Assembly: GCA_023653785.1 (NCBI GenBank)
Contig: JAMKCH010056607.1
Location: forward strand, 1-64,000
Direction of reading: 5' to 3'
DNA length: 64,000 nt
Source of the DNA: Ophioderma brevispina
Lineage: Eukaryota; Echinodermata; Ophiuroidea; Amphilepidida; Ophiodermatidae
Shown: piece after piece, positions 26,054 through 37,667 of the stretch
Numbering within the stretch: the stretch's first letter is position 1
How the letters are laid out: each line of letters opens with the position of its first letter
Notes under the pieces: model-generated
The model's input: only the letters and a program-made list of their open reading frames with translations
Told to the model about the DNA's origin: nothing
The model's database searches: none
Translations under genes and position numbers: made by a program

Positions 26054-28440
26054 GGCCCACTGTGAATGGGTGGAACATCACAAAAGAATGGTAAGAACCA
26101 TGAAATTGTCTGAATCTTCATAGCTTTGTTAGAGAACTATGTTTACAATGTACAATGATGTTTATTTCATGTATCGTTATCTGCATTCCTGCCAATTGTA
26201 CAGAAGCTTTAAAAGTCCACTGGTAGAGCAAGATAACTATCTAGTAAGGAGGCGCCTTTAAAAAAATCAACTTACTATGATGTTATTAACGGGAATAAAC
26301 ACCATGTGTAAAATCATTGCATTGGGGAAAATGTTAGGGGAGTCATTCTGTATTTATAAGAATGGGTGGTTAGTATGAATGACGTAATGTTATTTATTAA
26401 AAGGGACAAGCATAATACACCTTATATGCTATAAGATTGATGATCTGAGATGAGTAGAGACATTTTCATGTCAAAGTTACACTCTAATTTGAGTTTTTTT
26501 TTTTTTCTTTTTTGAGATGCCAGAATCTTGGTAAGGTTGCTTTTCAACAGATAAAATGTCCAAAACCGAGGTCTAGATAAATCAAAATTTTGGTCCACGA
26601 GAGGGCTCCAAAAGCAAAATGTAATCGTGACCCATTACTACTTGCAGAGGTGCCTACTGAAATAATTATCATGGATCTTGGTGGCACTTTTAAGAGCCTC
26701 TGTACCTGGGTCTAGTCCTAAACATTCCACAGTGAGTACTAACAAAACGTGTGGTGCCAGTTTCAATAGGAGGCTAAAAATAGAACTTGTTGCCAATGTG
26801 ACCAAAACTAACCATAAACTTCAATTGTTAACAAAAGGAAAGTTGTTTTGCATGTAGAATGTTCCTGCTTCTGCCATTTGTCACAAAGTACAGTTTTTGG
26901 AAGTTGGCTTCACAGAATAGTGTCTGTAAAAGCATGCTTCAATACCAGCATGCTTTTTACATGAAGTGGCAGTACACTCCGTCCACAAAGCCGTGCTTTA
27001 ATCTAAGGTGTGGAGCTTTGAACAGAATCTTTTGCGGGGAGGGTTGCAGTCACTGTTTTCAAAGATTACACACTTGAGAGGGGGGGTTCTCAAGTTTGGT
27101 TTGGGTAAGGTTGCCGCTGAGTCTGGAATTAGGACCATATCCTAGCGCAAGTTTTGCTGAAAAGGGGACCCATATCTGGCCAAGAGATAAAGATTTGGGG
27201 GGTCCTTTTTAGCAAATTTCGGAATTTTGGTTTCATTCAGATTGGGAACTTGGACTAAATTGACCACAATTTTTTAAACAATTTTGGCTTACGAAATCTG
27301 TCTAATTGCTCAACAATTTGAGATATTTTTGAAAAAACAACCCATTACTCTTCCAAATTTGGCATGAAACAGGGGTCATTTATATACCAGAAGGCTGAAA
27401 ATGAGACCCATGTTTGCAGCACATCCCCCGTATAGTCATTTGTGTTGAGTATACCATATTAATGAAATATTGTTGATGTTTGTTGCTGTGATGCAAATAT
27501 GGCCACTGAGGTTTTCAGATTGGAAATGCATATATGTTTGAATTTCTCATTGTCAAAACTTTACAACTTTGTGGTATTCACTGATATCAAATTGATCCCC
27601 CACCTTTGGCATAAATCTTAATTGGAATTTTATGCAAACACATAAGAAGTTGCCTTGATGCTTGCAGCTTATTCATAGGTGAATGTGGATAATGACAGCA
27701 TCATTTGTCAAACTAGATTATGCTTTATTATCAGTACATAAAAACATAACGGCTCTAATAAAATACATCCTGACACAGAAAATAAAAAATGTGATTGAGA
27801 CCACATTTACACACTCCTCATGCTCATGTGCAAGTGGTGTTGCTTTGTGAGTGCATTCGGATGTTATTTTGGCAAGGGTGTAGCTAGCAGGGTGGGGAAA
27901 GTCTGCCTCAAAAAAAATCAGGTTGGCAAAAAAAAGTAGGAAAAGAAAAATTAAGACTATTTAATTTTGATAAGACAAGCAGGGCTGACCACACACCTGT
28001 TTTGGGGACAATTGGAACATTTTTAAGGTATCATCTGATAGGCCATATCAAGTCTCATTCATATACATTACCTTACTTGAAACCTAGTTGTTTTAAAGAC
28101 ACCTGTAGATTGATGCCTCAAAATGACTTAAGTGGGATGGATATTATTAAGAGATATTACATTTCTGTTCCATAATAGAGATTTTCACACTGAGCAAATG
28201 ATCGATCAAATTTGCGATCAATTGATTCCTTTTTTTATAACTAATGCACAATAATGCCTTAGTTATATGTAAAAGCTTTCATTAGGGAAGATTTAGGCAG
28301 CTTTCCTTTTAATGATGTACTTCTCTCAGATGTATCTATAAAAGTGGTCATTGCTGAGTTTTTAATGCTGAGGTGCTTGTCACCTTGTTTGTTTCTGCAT
28401 ACAAATTGTACATTTTCTGCCATGAAATTTACCAAATCAA
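26054..28440. other. no gene recognised
   Basis: AT-rich intergenic or intronic sequence. A fragment 'gggtgtagctagcagggtgggg' near 27887 resembles the ends of the small elements at 28444 and 29440. Confidence 0.35.
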
Positions 28441-28443
28441 ACC

Positions 28444-28597
28444 AGAGGCGTATCCAGGATGACATACCCCCGGAGGGCAAACTGACGATGAACTTTTGGC
28501 ACAGCGAGCCGGAAAATTTTTGAAATTGTGTCGGCAAATGGACAGTTTTGTCGGCAACACCCCCTCCCCCATTAAAAATGGTCTGGGAACGCCCCTG
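28444..28597. mobile_element. small MITE, 154 bp
   Basis: AGAGGCGTATCCAGG at 28444-28458 pairs with CTGGGAACGCCCCTG at 28583-28597 as an imperfect terminal inverted repeat enclosing a short non-coding body. Confidence 0.5.
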
Positions 28598-28661
28598 CAT
28601 GTAATTAAATAACAATTAGTTCAAATTTCCCAACAACTAGCTTTATTAAATCAACAGACGG

Positions 28662-29440
28662 TTTCGCGCCCCTTTCCTTATTTTTCAGCCCTTTTCCTTT
28701 TGTTTTCTGTTTTGACGCCCCTTATTATTCCCCTTTAAACTCCATGTCCCTTTGCTATTCTTTGCGTCCGTTTCCTTAAACTATTTTCAACCCCTTTTTT
28801 CAGTTCTGACGTCCTTTATTTTTCGTTAGCTCCACATTCCTTTGCTATTTTAGCACCCCTTTAATTCCTTAAACTTTTCCTCAACCTTTGTTCCTTTTTG
28901 GCGCCCCTTTCTTTTTTTATTTAATCCGTTTTTCTTTCTTTCTCTTCTCATTTTTGCTGCACCTTTTTTTGTTTGTCTTAGTTCACTTTTCTTTCCAATT
29001 TATTTCACCACCCCTTCGTTTCTCGCTATTATTTTGCTTTTCTTATTGTCCTTTTTGTCGCCCCTTTACTATTTTTATACGTTCTCTTTTCTCATTTTTG
29101 TTGCACATTTTCGCCCTAATTTTATCTCTTCTTACCTTTCCCTTACAGATTCTTCCTTTTCACCTAAGCTTTCCCCTTTAATTGTCCCCTTCCCCTTTTC
29201 ATTTTACTTTTTCTTTTCCTTTCCTCCCATTCCATCTCTAATTTTCTTTTGCTTTCCTTCCCCTTTCCTTTCCTTCTTCCCCCTTTCCTTTCCCTTTTCT
29301 TCTCCTTTCCTTCTTCCCCCTTTCCTTTCCCTTTTCTTCTCCTTTCCTTCTTTTTCTCTTTTCCTTCTTTTTGGCTTTTGGCGCCCTTTGGCCACCCGGG
29401 GGGCAAGCGCCCCCTTTGCCCTCCCCAGGATAGGCCACTG
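28662..29440. repeat. pyrimidine-rich minisatellite ending in an element terminus
   Basis: About 750 bp of C/T-rich plus strand with recurring 'gcgcccctt', 'cctttcctt' and 'gctatt' motifs; 29270-29345 holds near-exact repeats of 'ccttcttccccctttccttt'. It ends with GC-rich hairpin sequence (ggggggcaagcgccccc) and 'ccccaggataggccactg', which resembles the termini of the 28444 MITE. The long Phe/Ser/Pro or Lys/Glu/Arg-rich open frames are composition artefacts. Confidence 0.65.
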
Positions 29441-30321
29441 CAAACAAGGAAATAATCGCTTAACTAAGTACAAACAGCTGTCTAGGTGTGTTTATTGAAG
29501 TGGTACTATGGTGATGTTATGTAAGCCTATGTCTCGGAGTTTGCGAAGTATTAATAATGAATTTTAGTGCTGATTTGAAGTCTACTAACAGTGATCATCC
29601 AAATTTGAATTGATCTTCTTTCATTGTAAAGCACTCATGTTAAGAGCCTTTTCCTTTTCAATTAATTTAGGGGTTTTGATTAATTTCGCAATAAAACAAA
29701 CAGTTCTCCAGCCTAAATTTAATATTTTTTGGACAGAAATGAACACAAGCGCGCTTGGACTGCGTGAGTCAGGAGAAACATCGCACCACGTTTTACAATG
29801 CGTAAGTGGTGAAAGTATGCAACTGAACCTGACGCTTAGGTTGTTCGCTTACATGAGGGGTGCGTATCTTCTGTCCAAGTAATTTTATCCCACTTTATCC
29901 ATGAAACTTCATTTTAGCCTAGAGGTTGATAGGACGACATTGCATGTTTTCGAATTGTGGCATCAATACATGTGTGCACTCCCTCACAATCACAACATAA
30001 TAGCTGTGAGAAAAGGCAGTGGCATAAAATGAATAAGCATAATGAATTTAAATTAAAAAAAAATTTCACTTTTTTAAACTCAGTGAAACAAAGTATATGC
30101 GGGCTTGTAAGACTGGGGTCTGTAAAAAATCCCTATTTCCATATTTTTTTTTTCCTTTTTCCTACCCTGTACAAAAGTATGGGACATTACGGGACATTTT
30201 GATTTTCAGGTACATGTTTTGTTCACATGCCTTATATCCCGAAAATGGTAGTACGGTCTTTTAATTCATGATAGTCCCAATTGTCTATAAATTGTATTTT
30301 TTTAAGAAGTTGTGGTGGCAA

Positions 30322-30660
30322 AGTTGAGATGCCGTCATCAACTGTGCTCCAGGATGCACATTTTTTCTCTTCTCATTGGCAGCTATATTATCTTATATGT
30401 GTGCTGGTTAGTCTGTTTACTGTATTGATTATGTATTACAAAAGAACGACCTTCGATTGCATGTGCACTGGTCTGGTTTAGACTCTGATCTTGTAATCAT
30501 AACATTGTAGGTTCAAGTCTCGCTTTAGTCCTTGTTTTTATTCTGATAAGGAGGTATACTTCATGTAAATCAATGTACAAGTTTTTTTATCATAGCTGCC
30601 ATATGAGAAGAGAAACATTGCCACTCCAGGCGGAGCACAGCCGTGAACGACATCTCAATT
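30322..30660. mobile_element. TIR element (about 70-bp arms) with a tRNA-Thr-like core
   Basis: The left arm 30322-30389 and the reverse complement of the right arm (30594-30660) share 'ttgagatg.cgt', 'tgtgctcc', 'tttctcttctcat' and 'tggcagctat'. The roughly 200-bp centre contains a tRNA-like segment (30468-30525) with a TCTTGTAA anticodon-loop-like stretch (as in tRNA-Thr, anticodon TGT) and a B box GGTTCAAGTCT. No transposase. Confidence 0.6.
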
Positions 30661-31846
30661 TGTGAGTTATAGACCTAAGGTGAAATCTGAATGCAGTTTA
30701 TGTTTAATACCATGACTCAAATTTTCACACAGGTTTTCATGCATGATTTTTTTGTTATGTGCCTGCAAGGAATTTGGCAGGAGGCACTATCCAAATTCTG
30801 CATGTCCATCCTGTGTGTGTTGTGTGTGTGAGGGTTTATGTGTGTTGTGTAAAAATGTGTGTTAAATTTCGGGTAACCTTGGTCAAGTGCACTTACGTCC
30901 AACACCTTAACTCACAATTGCCACCAAACTCGGGTCATAGGTCACCATAGAGACTTGCATTTTATTAGGGTGCACACCCCTATTACGCCTCCCATAGACT
31001 TTGTATGAAAATTCAGTGTCTATCTTGAGCTGTATCTCGAGTTACCACCTTGCGGTTTTCAGAAAATGAGAGTTGCACAGCTTGTTCGCAAGACTTTCTT
31101 TTATAACATATCCAAACTTGATCACAACTTTTTTCCGTATAAATTTTGACTCTTTTAGCAATTTTCTTGGAGGGTAGTAATTTCGCCGCAACTCACAATT
31201 TTCCGCCCGAACCGGGAAATGCAATGTGGTGGTTAATATCCGTCAGTAAAAGCAAGGTCACCAAGATACTTGCATTCATCGTAGGGTTAAGATCAGAATC
31301 CCAAGGTCCCCCCAAAGGTCATTAGAGTTCAACTTGTACAGAGTGAAAGAAAGGTGGTTCGAGAAGCAGGCGACTTGTGGTTCAAAAAACCCACACCGTG
31401 TTGTTTTCCCCCCTTGTAACTGTAAAATTCACCATACTTTTCGAGCAAAAAAGTATAATAGTAAGTGTCTTGCATCGCCTGTAACTCCTGATTTGGTTGA
31501 AGGTCCAAGTCAGACCTTGTCCGTTTCTCTGTATTTATTCATTGGCTGTAACAGAGATGTTTACTAATATTGATCATACACTCCATTGCAAAGTGTTGAT
31601 TTGGCTAATGAGGATTTGTCCCAAGGATGTCCGTCTCCTATCTACAGTTACAAGTAATTCAAATAAACTGGCGCCAGAAAGAATTATTTACCCTACTCAG
31701 TTTTCCAAATCTTGTTGTCAGTTTGTCCAAAAATATGCAACCTAAATTATGACTGAAAAAAAAAGTAGGCCAATATTAATTCGGCAGCATTTGTGACTAC
31801 TAAGACACTACCACTAGCCCCAATCATAATCATCGAGTGTATTAGG

Positions 31847-31952
31847 GCAAAAAGGCCCCATTTGCAATAGCTGCCACATGTTATATTTGGCAAGTATAAC
31901 ACTTGATAAGAAAACTACCTCTATGGCAGCTATTGCATATGGGCCTTCTTGC
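31847..31952. repeat. 106-bp hairpin-forming inverted repeat
   Basis: Arms of about 31 nt (AAAAGGCCCCATTTGCAATA and AGCTGCCA on the left; the complementary TGGCAGCTATTGCATATGGG and CCTT on the right) flank a loop of about 43 nt. Either a tiny MITE or a hairpin-RNA locus. Confidence 0.6.
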
Positions 31953-32902
31953 TGTAAACTCTTGATATGATACCCAGGTGACTGATAAGTGAACTGTCTT
32001 CCCTGAAAATCAGTACCGAGCTGGATCATTAATTGCAAAGACACAGATTGGCTAGATGATGTAGATATACTGAGGTAACAGGTGACCTAATCCTAGTATT
32101 TGATACTTACGATGATGATATGTGCAAAGTCACCATTGGGATCAAGTCCTTGTGGCTTAAGCTTCACTCAGCGCTTCACTTTAAGCACTTATAAGCTGCC
32201 ATAGTGTTATGATTTGTTTATGATCCATGCAAAGTGTGCAGGAAGTAAGTAGTTGAGAGGCTAGGCAAATTAGACACAGCAAAACGAAACAAGTTTGTTA
32301 ACTCTACTGCTTTTACTATTACTTTATTGTCAAAATTCAAACTGTCCAAAGTTAACTTTAATGCCTTTTTTACTTAACGTTCTATCCAATTAAAGGTAAA
32401 AGTTGCATCTTATTTGGTCGATATATTCAGACGCTACCTTTTATTATTTTTACAAATATTTTCTTTGTAGGAGAAAAATTTAGTAGTTGGATATGTCAGC
32501 ATGGGCTTGCAGGAATCAAAGCTCAACCCGTCCAATTTAAAATTTCCTCGATGGAGAAAGCACTTCCGGTATGATTCAGCCCAGGCCTCTTGTTGGGGAA
32601 AGTTGTTTAATATGTGTCCACTGTATTACTACTGCATTTACTACAACTTTGCTTTGGATAGTGTTGATTTACTAAAGTACTTTGTTTTGTAGAGAACTGT
32701 TACTTCTAGAATTGAGTCAATATTTGTATGATTTAAACATTTCATTAAATGTGAGAAAAAGTCAGCTTTGCTGTGAACTTGCTGCTATGTAAAGCTCCTG
32801 TTATGATTTGAACGTAGCACAACATGGAATGCCACAGTCTATATTTTGCAGCCCACAAAACTTATTACTTTTTCTCTGTTACAAAGTTGACATTTTGTGC
32901 TC

Positions 32903-32922
32903 CGTGTGTGTGTGTGTGTGTG
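32903..32922. repeat. (GT)n microsatellite
   Basis: About ten GT units. Confidence 0.9.
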
Positions 32923-33461
32923 CAAAAAAAATAAATACTTAAGTCAGTTTGTGATTTTGTTCGGCAAAGATAATTTGAATATTTGATACAAATTGTTGGA
33001 TTCTAATTGAACCCTAAATTAAACAACATGACATGACATGATTTTATCTTGAGTCTAAAGTGACACCATGATCAAACATTAAAAAAGACTTAATAATAAG
33101 AGAAAATATCATTAGGGGCCCATCTTTAGAGAAAGGAAATGGAAACAGAAACAGCCTGAATGATTGGCAGCAGAATTATTCAAATATTAGTAAGCAAATT
33201 TCCTGTGATGATGCATTTTGGATATTGACTTATTAGTTGATGTCTATCATGTAGGCTAAGGGAATTATCAACAGACTTTGGGAAGTAAAATGAAACAAAA
33301 TGGTGAAATGTGAATTGCAGCCACTTTTGCAACACCAGTATCACCCTCAGTCTTGATAGTCAGCAACAACTGATATTGGGATATCTCCTTTCCCTTAACC
33401 AAGGTACTTCATCTGAGTAAAGCGTCTTTATTAATTTTGAAAGTTGAACTGCGTGTAGCTT

Positions 33462-33731
33462 TTAACCCTAACACGACCAAAACTCACTAAAACTCACTGA
33501 GCTTAGGCTAGAAAATGTCCAAAGAGATGATGTCATTGTACGAAAACACATATGGGCATGAAATCGCTGGATGGGCCAGCGACTTCCTTGTAGCTTGTCA
33601 TCCCTGGTCATGGCACTGGGTGACGGGGCCACTGGTTCGAATCCCACCCAAGAAGGCTAGTCTTCTTTACCTTCTATCCCTTTACCCCTTCCCTTTCTCC
33701 CGGCTATAAACAAGAACAGTATTAGGGTTAA
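33462..33731 (+). mobile_element. short element with TTAACCCTAA ends and a tRNA-like core (copy 1)
   Basis: TTAACCCTAA at 33462-33471 and TTAGGGTTAA at 33722-33731 are perfect inverted termini. The inside carries 'ctggttcgaatcccaccc' (B box) preceded by a tRNA-like stretch. An inverted, end-worn copy lies at about 37141-37379. Confidence 0.65.
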
Positions 33732-35166
33732 TAATGTCTAAAAAGTCATACCTGCTATACTCCATCCTTAATTCATAATTGCCTGTGCATGTGGAATGTG
33801 CTGGTACATAGCTATTAGTAGATCAACAGATGTCAAAAAAAGCTCTATGAAGGAGATAACCATCACATTTTTTAAAATGTTGAGTCATATATGAAACTAA
33901 TCATAAGGGGCTCAGATTTTTTAAATGAATGATGCTAACATTTTGTGACTGAAAAAAAAAATGCACATTTAATGTCAAATAAATCTGTTTGGGAAAAAAG
34001 GTCCCCATACAAAAGTTGCAGAAAAAAAGCAAAAATCAATAATGGTCAACAGTTTGACATTATAGTCAAATGTGGGTGAGGAGTGGGAAATGGGGTGTGG
34101 GTGTCTATGGATAGAGGTGGTGTTTGGGCTTAATGACAAGTTTCTGTTACACAGTTCAAATAGGAAGTTTTCTAAAATATTTTTTTCAGTAGTTTTTAAT
34201 TTTAGGTAATTTTATTTGAAATAGTTCCAAAATAGGTTGACCTTTGTTCTGCATAAATCAAATTGTCCCAAGAGACAATTTTGGCATCATGCATTTTCAA
34301 AACCCTAAGATCCTTAGGATTAGTTTCAGATATGACTCAATGTGTTAAAAAATGTGTTGAGTAGCTATCTAAATAGTCACCAAAGTGTGTGGAATTTTGA
34401 AAGTTTTAAAGCATGAATTACAGTCAGGTGTATAGACCAGTTTCTTATGCAATTTCCACTAGGTTTCTGGACAATTTTGTCATAAGCGAGCACAAAACGA
34501 AACTCACATACACCAAGGTTTCTCAACCTTTTTGCCCAAAACACCATTTCTAAATGATAACCATGGGGTGATCCCACTTTAATTTGTCTTGTCATCCAAT
34601 ATTACATCCAATCATTTGTTTAATTTGATCAATTGGGTCCATTTTTAATTGACATTGGAAACTATCATGACGACTTCATCATCATTCATTTAAAGTGAAT
34701 GTGAATAAGTCGTAACTGTATTATGACTTTTCAGAGTGTAAACGAAAGTGGTAATCAATTTCAGGTTTACAAGCATGATACATGACCCAAAAACATGGTG
34801 CCATCTTGTGTATTAAATTTTTGTTTAAAGCAAGTAATTCAACTAATAATTTTATTTGGATTCTCTGCTATGCTATAATTTGGTTTATTGAATCCTTATG
34901 TATTTTTTTTACTCAAGTTGAACATGTGATAATTTTGCTCTGTTGAATAATGTTGCTTAAAAAAAGTGCTCAAATAAAGAGCTCATAAAATGTACCTCAG
35001 CCCGCTATAAATACGCCTGTAACTTTAAAAACTTAAAGCTACCAAGAGAAAGATTTCATTGTAGTAATTTTGACACCTCATTTGTTACAATTGACTGAGT
35101 ATCACAGTTGTTGTGTAATTTTAAGTGTCCATTTTCATTCTGGATATTACCAAATAGGCAAACGTT

Positions 35167-35674
35167 ATTCGCCGGACTAGTCTGGCGAATAATACCGCAA
35201 AGTCTATTCCCCGGACGGTTGATCATTTCAATTCTCCCAACTTTATCGTGCATAAATTATATTTCAAGTCAATTCTCCATACTTCCAACTAATCGCCGGA
35301 CGGGATCTGGGTGATCTCACCGGACTTGTCTGGCGAATAATATGCCAAAGTCTATTCTCCGGACGATGAAATTTACGGGAACAAGCCAATAATTGTCGCG
35401 TATTTAACTCTGTACTGGGAAGTGCTCTGTATTAAAATGACACATTAATGTCATTAATGTGCCGTCTGGTGAAACACTATTCAGCTGACATACGATCAAC
35501 TTGGGCATGGTAATTCGGAGGGTGGGGGGGGACATGAAAAGGCCTTATGAGAGTAGGTCTAGGCCCTACTTTACACGCATGCACTTGCAAAAGGACTTTG
35601 CAAAATAGCGCCCGCATAAGTTTGTCCGGTAAATAGATTTCACAACAGTAATTCGCCAGACAAGTCCGGCGAAT
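35167..35674. repeat. cluster of CGCCGGAC..GTCTGGCG palindromes
   Basis: A 24-bp near-palindrome at 35167-35190 (ATTCGCCGGAC-TA-GTCTGGCGAAT) recurs inverted at 35651-35674. A 45-bp direct repeat (35174-35218 and 35320-35365) contains half of it followed by 'gtctattc.ccggacg'. The palindromes bound a segment of about 508 bp, so they may be subterminal repeats of an unknown element. Confidence 0.6.
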
Positions 35675-35751
35675 AGTCACTTCCTACCAAATATGGGCAT
35701 ATTTATCCACTGCCAAATCTCATTGGCAAATATTTTCAAAATCTACCACTT

Positions 35752-35894
35752 AATGTAGTGTAGATTTAGTGCTTAAAAAATACACAGCACGTATTAACAT
35801 TATTTCATTATAAAATAAAAAATCGGTACTATTTTGTTATGAGAATTATTGTAATAGAAACTCTATATTTTAAGCACCAAATCCACACTACATT
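35752..35894. mobile_element. 143-bp MITE
   Basis: AATGTAGTGTAGATTTAGTG at the left and CACCAAATCCACACTACATT at the right are imperfect complements over about 30 bp, enclosing AT-rich sequence. Confidence 0.65.
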
Positions 35895-36715
35895 GTTTAG
35901 AAACAGATTGTGCAAGTATTTGCTGCTGAAAATCCAGATTTTGAAATTTCCCCAACTGGTTTTCATTTTTACTCTAAATTGTATTGTTGTGGGTGCATGA
36001 CCACATAGGTTGTCACACTACATGACAACATAAGTTGTCATAAGTTCAAACCCTAACATGATAATCCAGGTAACTCCCGTTTCACACCTAAATTGTAATC
36101 ATTACATACACGTTTGGTAGTTTAATGAGTACCTATTTCCTTTATCCCCTAAATGGTTTATTATGTTACATAAGTTCCTTATGTTGTCAACTGTTACATC
36201 TACTCTGAAACTGACCAGTCATCCAGTGACAACCCTACTCTTAATACTAAGGTAATTTGACTTTCTGGGGCAGGGTTTCACAAAGAACATGTGGCTCTTG
36301 TGTGAGTCACATTTGTGGGTAAGTTTGCCAAATTAACATTTGGAGTTTAGCTGCTTATGCTCAGAATCTTTTTACCATTTGGGGTTTTCTTTTTCATTAA
36401 AATTTCTCAAACTATTTCTTAGAAACTATCAAGAACGATTAACTTTGAAATGAGGAAGTGTTTGAACACCTTGTATCTAACGTTGGGCTTTTATTAATTT
36501 TCAACAAAGTTATTTCATAGACCTTATTTCCACTCAATTTCTGTCCTAAGAAAATCAACAATGCTGTCAGCCTAGGTGTTCAGTCACCTATTTACGCTAA
36601 ATACAGTTACTGGGTCAGACATCTTAAAGGGTTTTGTTGGTTTTTGGTTTGTTGTCAATGTTGGCATTATTGTTTTGTCAAACTTTAAGGTGGTTGCTGG
36701 TCAAAACCACTATAG

Positions 36716-36868
36716 TACCTCTGTGTAGTGATGTCATAACATTTACGCCAGCGTCAAGAAATGCCGTCTTTGTGTGTGCGCGCGTAAAAGTGCCGTCACT
36801 TCAAGTCAGCACAAGTGATTTACTCTTGCAACCAACAAATCTCACGCTGATGTCACTGCACAGAGGTA
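36716..36868. mobile_element. 153-bp MITE with TA flanks
   Basis: TACCTCTGTGTAGTGATGTC at 36716 and GATGTCACTGCACAGAGGTA ending at 36868 are imperfect terminal inverts with TA at each border, the Tc1/mariner-type target. The centre is GC-richer than its surroundings. Confidence 0.6.
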
Positions 36869-37140
36869 GCGACACAAACTATTACCTGTAGGTCTAAAGA
36901 ACATTTTAGGTCAGATAATATAATGGTATTCTGAATTTTGTGCAAATGTTGGTATCAACATCATTAGCAATTTCAGTCGACTGCAGGATGGAGTCTCATA
37001 ATGTTCCAATTCTGGATTACGGCCTAGGCTTCCACACTGGCTTAATGCAGGTTGGAAGGCAGTCTGGTACCTGGAGTGACAAGCAGGGGTTGCATTATAA
37101 GGGGTCATTGCACCATGCACCCCCATTTTTAGGTTTTGGT

Positions 37141-37379
37141 GTAGAGGAAAGGAAGGGGCAAAAGGATATAAGCTAAAAAAGAATGGCCATCTCGGGTGGG
37201 ATTTGAACCTGGGGCCCTGGCGCACCAGCCACATGAGCAGGGATGACAGGCTCAAGCGTGTTGCTCGAGCGATTTCGTTTCAATATGCGTGTTCGTATGA
37301 TGTTGTCATCGCATCTTTTTTTGACTTTTCTAGCACTAGCCTCAGCTCAGTGAGTTTTGGTCGTGATACGGTTATAGGG
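37141..37379 (-). mobile_element. inverted copy of the 33462-33731 element
   Basis: Reverse complement shows 'cacgaccaaaactcactgag', 'gaaatcgct', 'gcctgtcatccctg', 'ggttcaaatcccaccc' and 'cttatatccttttgccc' in the same order as the 33.5-kb copy. The TTAACCCTAA-type ends are mutated (ctataaccg). Confidence 0.65.
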
Positions 37380-37667
37380 TCATTTAAGTATATATAACAC
37401 TATAGTTTGGAATCCTTTATTCAAAATTTTGACCACCACTTTTAAAAACTAGTGTAACTCTGGTGACGAGTGCAAAGCAATAGAATAGGATGATCCCCTA
37501 CTCTTTCAATAAGATCTGCAACTTTTTATATGACTCATCTGACATAAGGGAGAATAGATTTTGATTTCCAAACCATGAGACACCAAATATACACTGCATA
37601 TACCTGCACAATTTATGCATTAGGTTGAAACAAGGAGAAATTCCAGAATCTTACTACTTTTTGTTTT

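Noticed and set aside
28888..29498. Overlapping Phe/Ser/Pro-rich plus-strand and Lys/Glu/Arg-rich minus-strand frames
   Set aside because: Produced by the pyrimidine-rich minisatellite; open in several frames at once.
33462..33731. TTAACCCTAA/TTAGGGTTAA as an interstitial telomere
   Set aside because: Only single units at the two ends of a short element in inverse orientation, not a tandem array.
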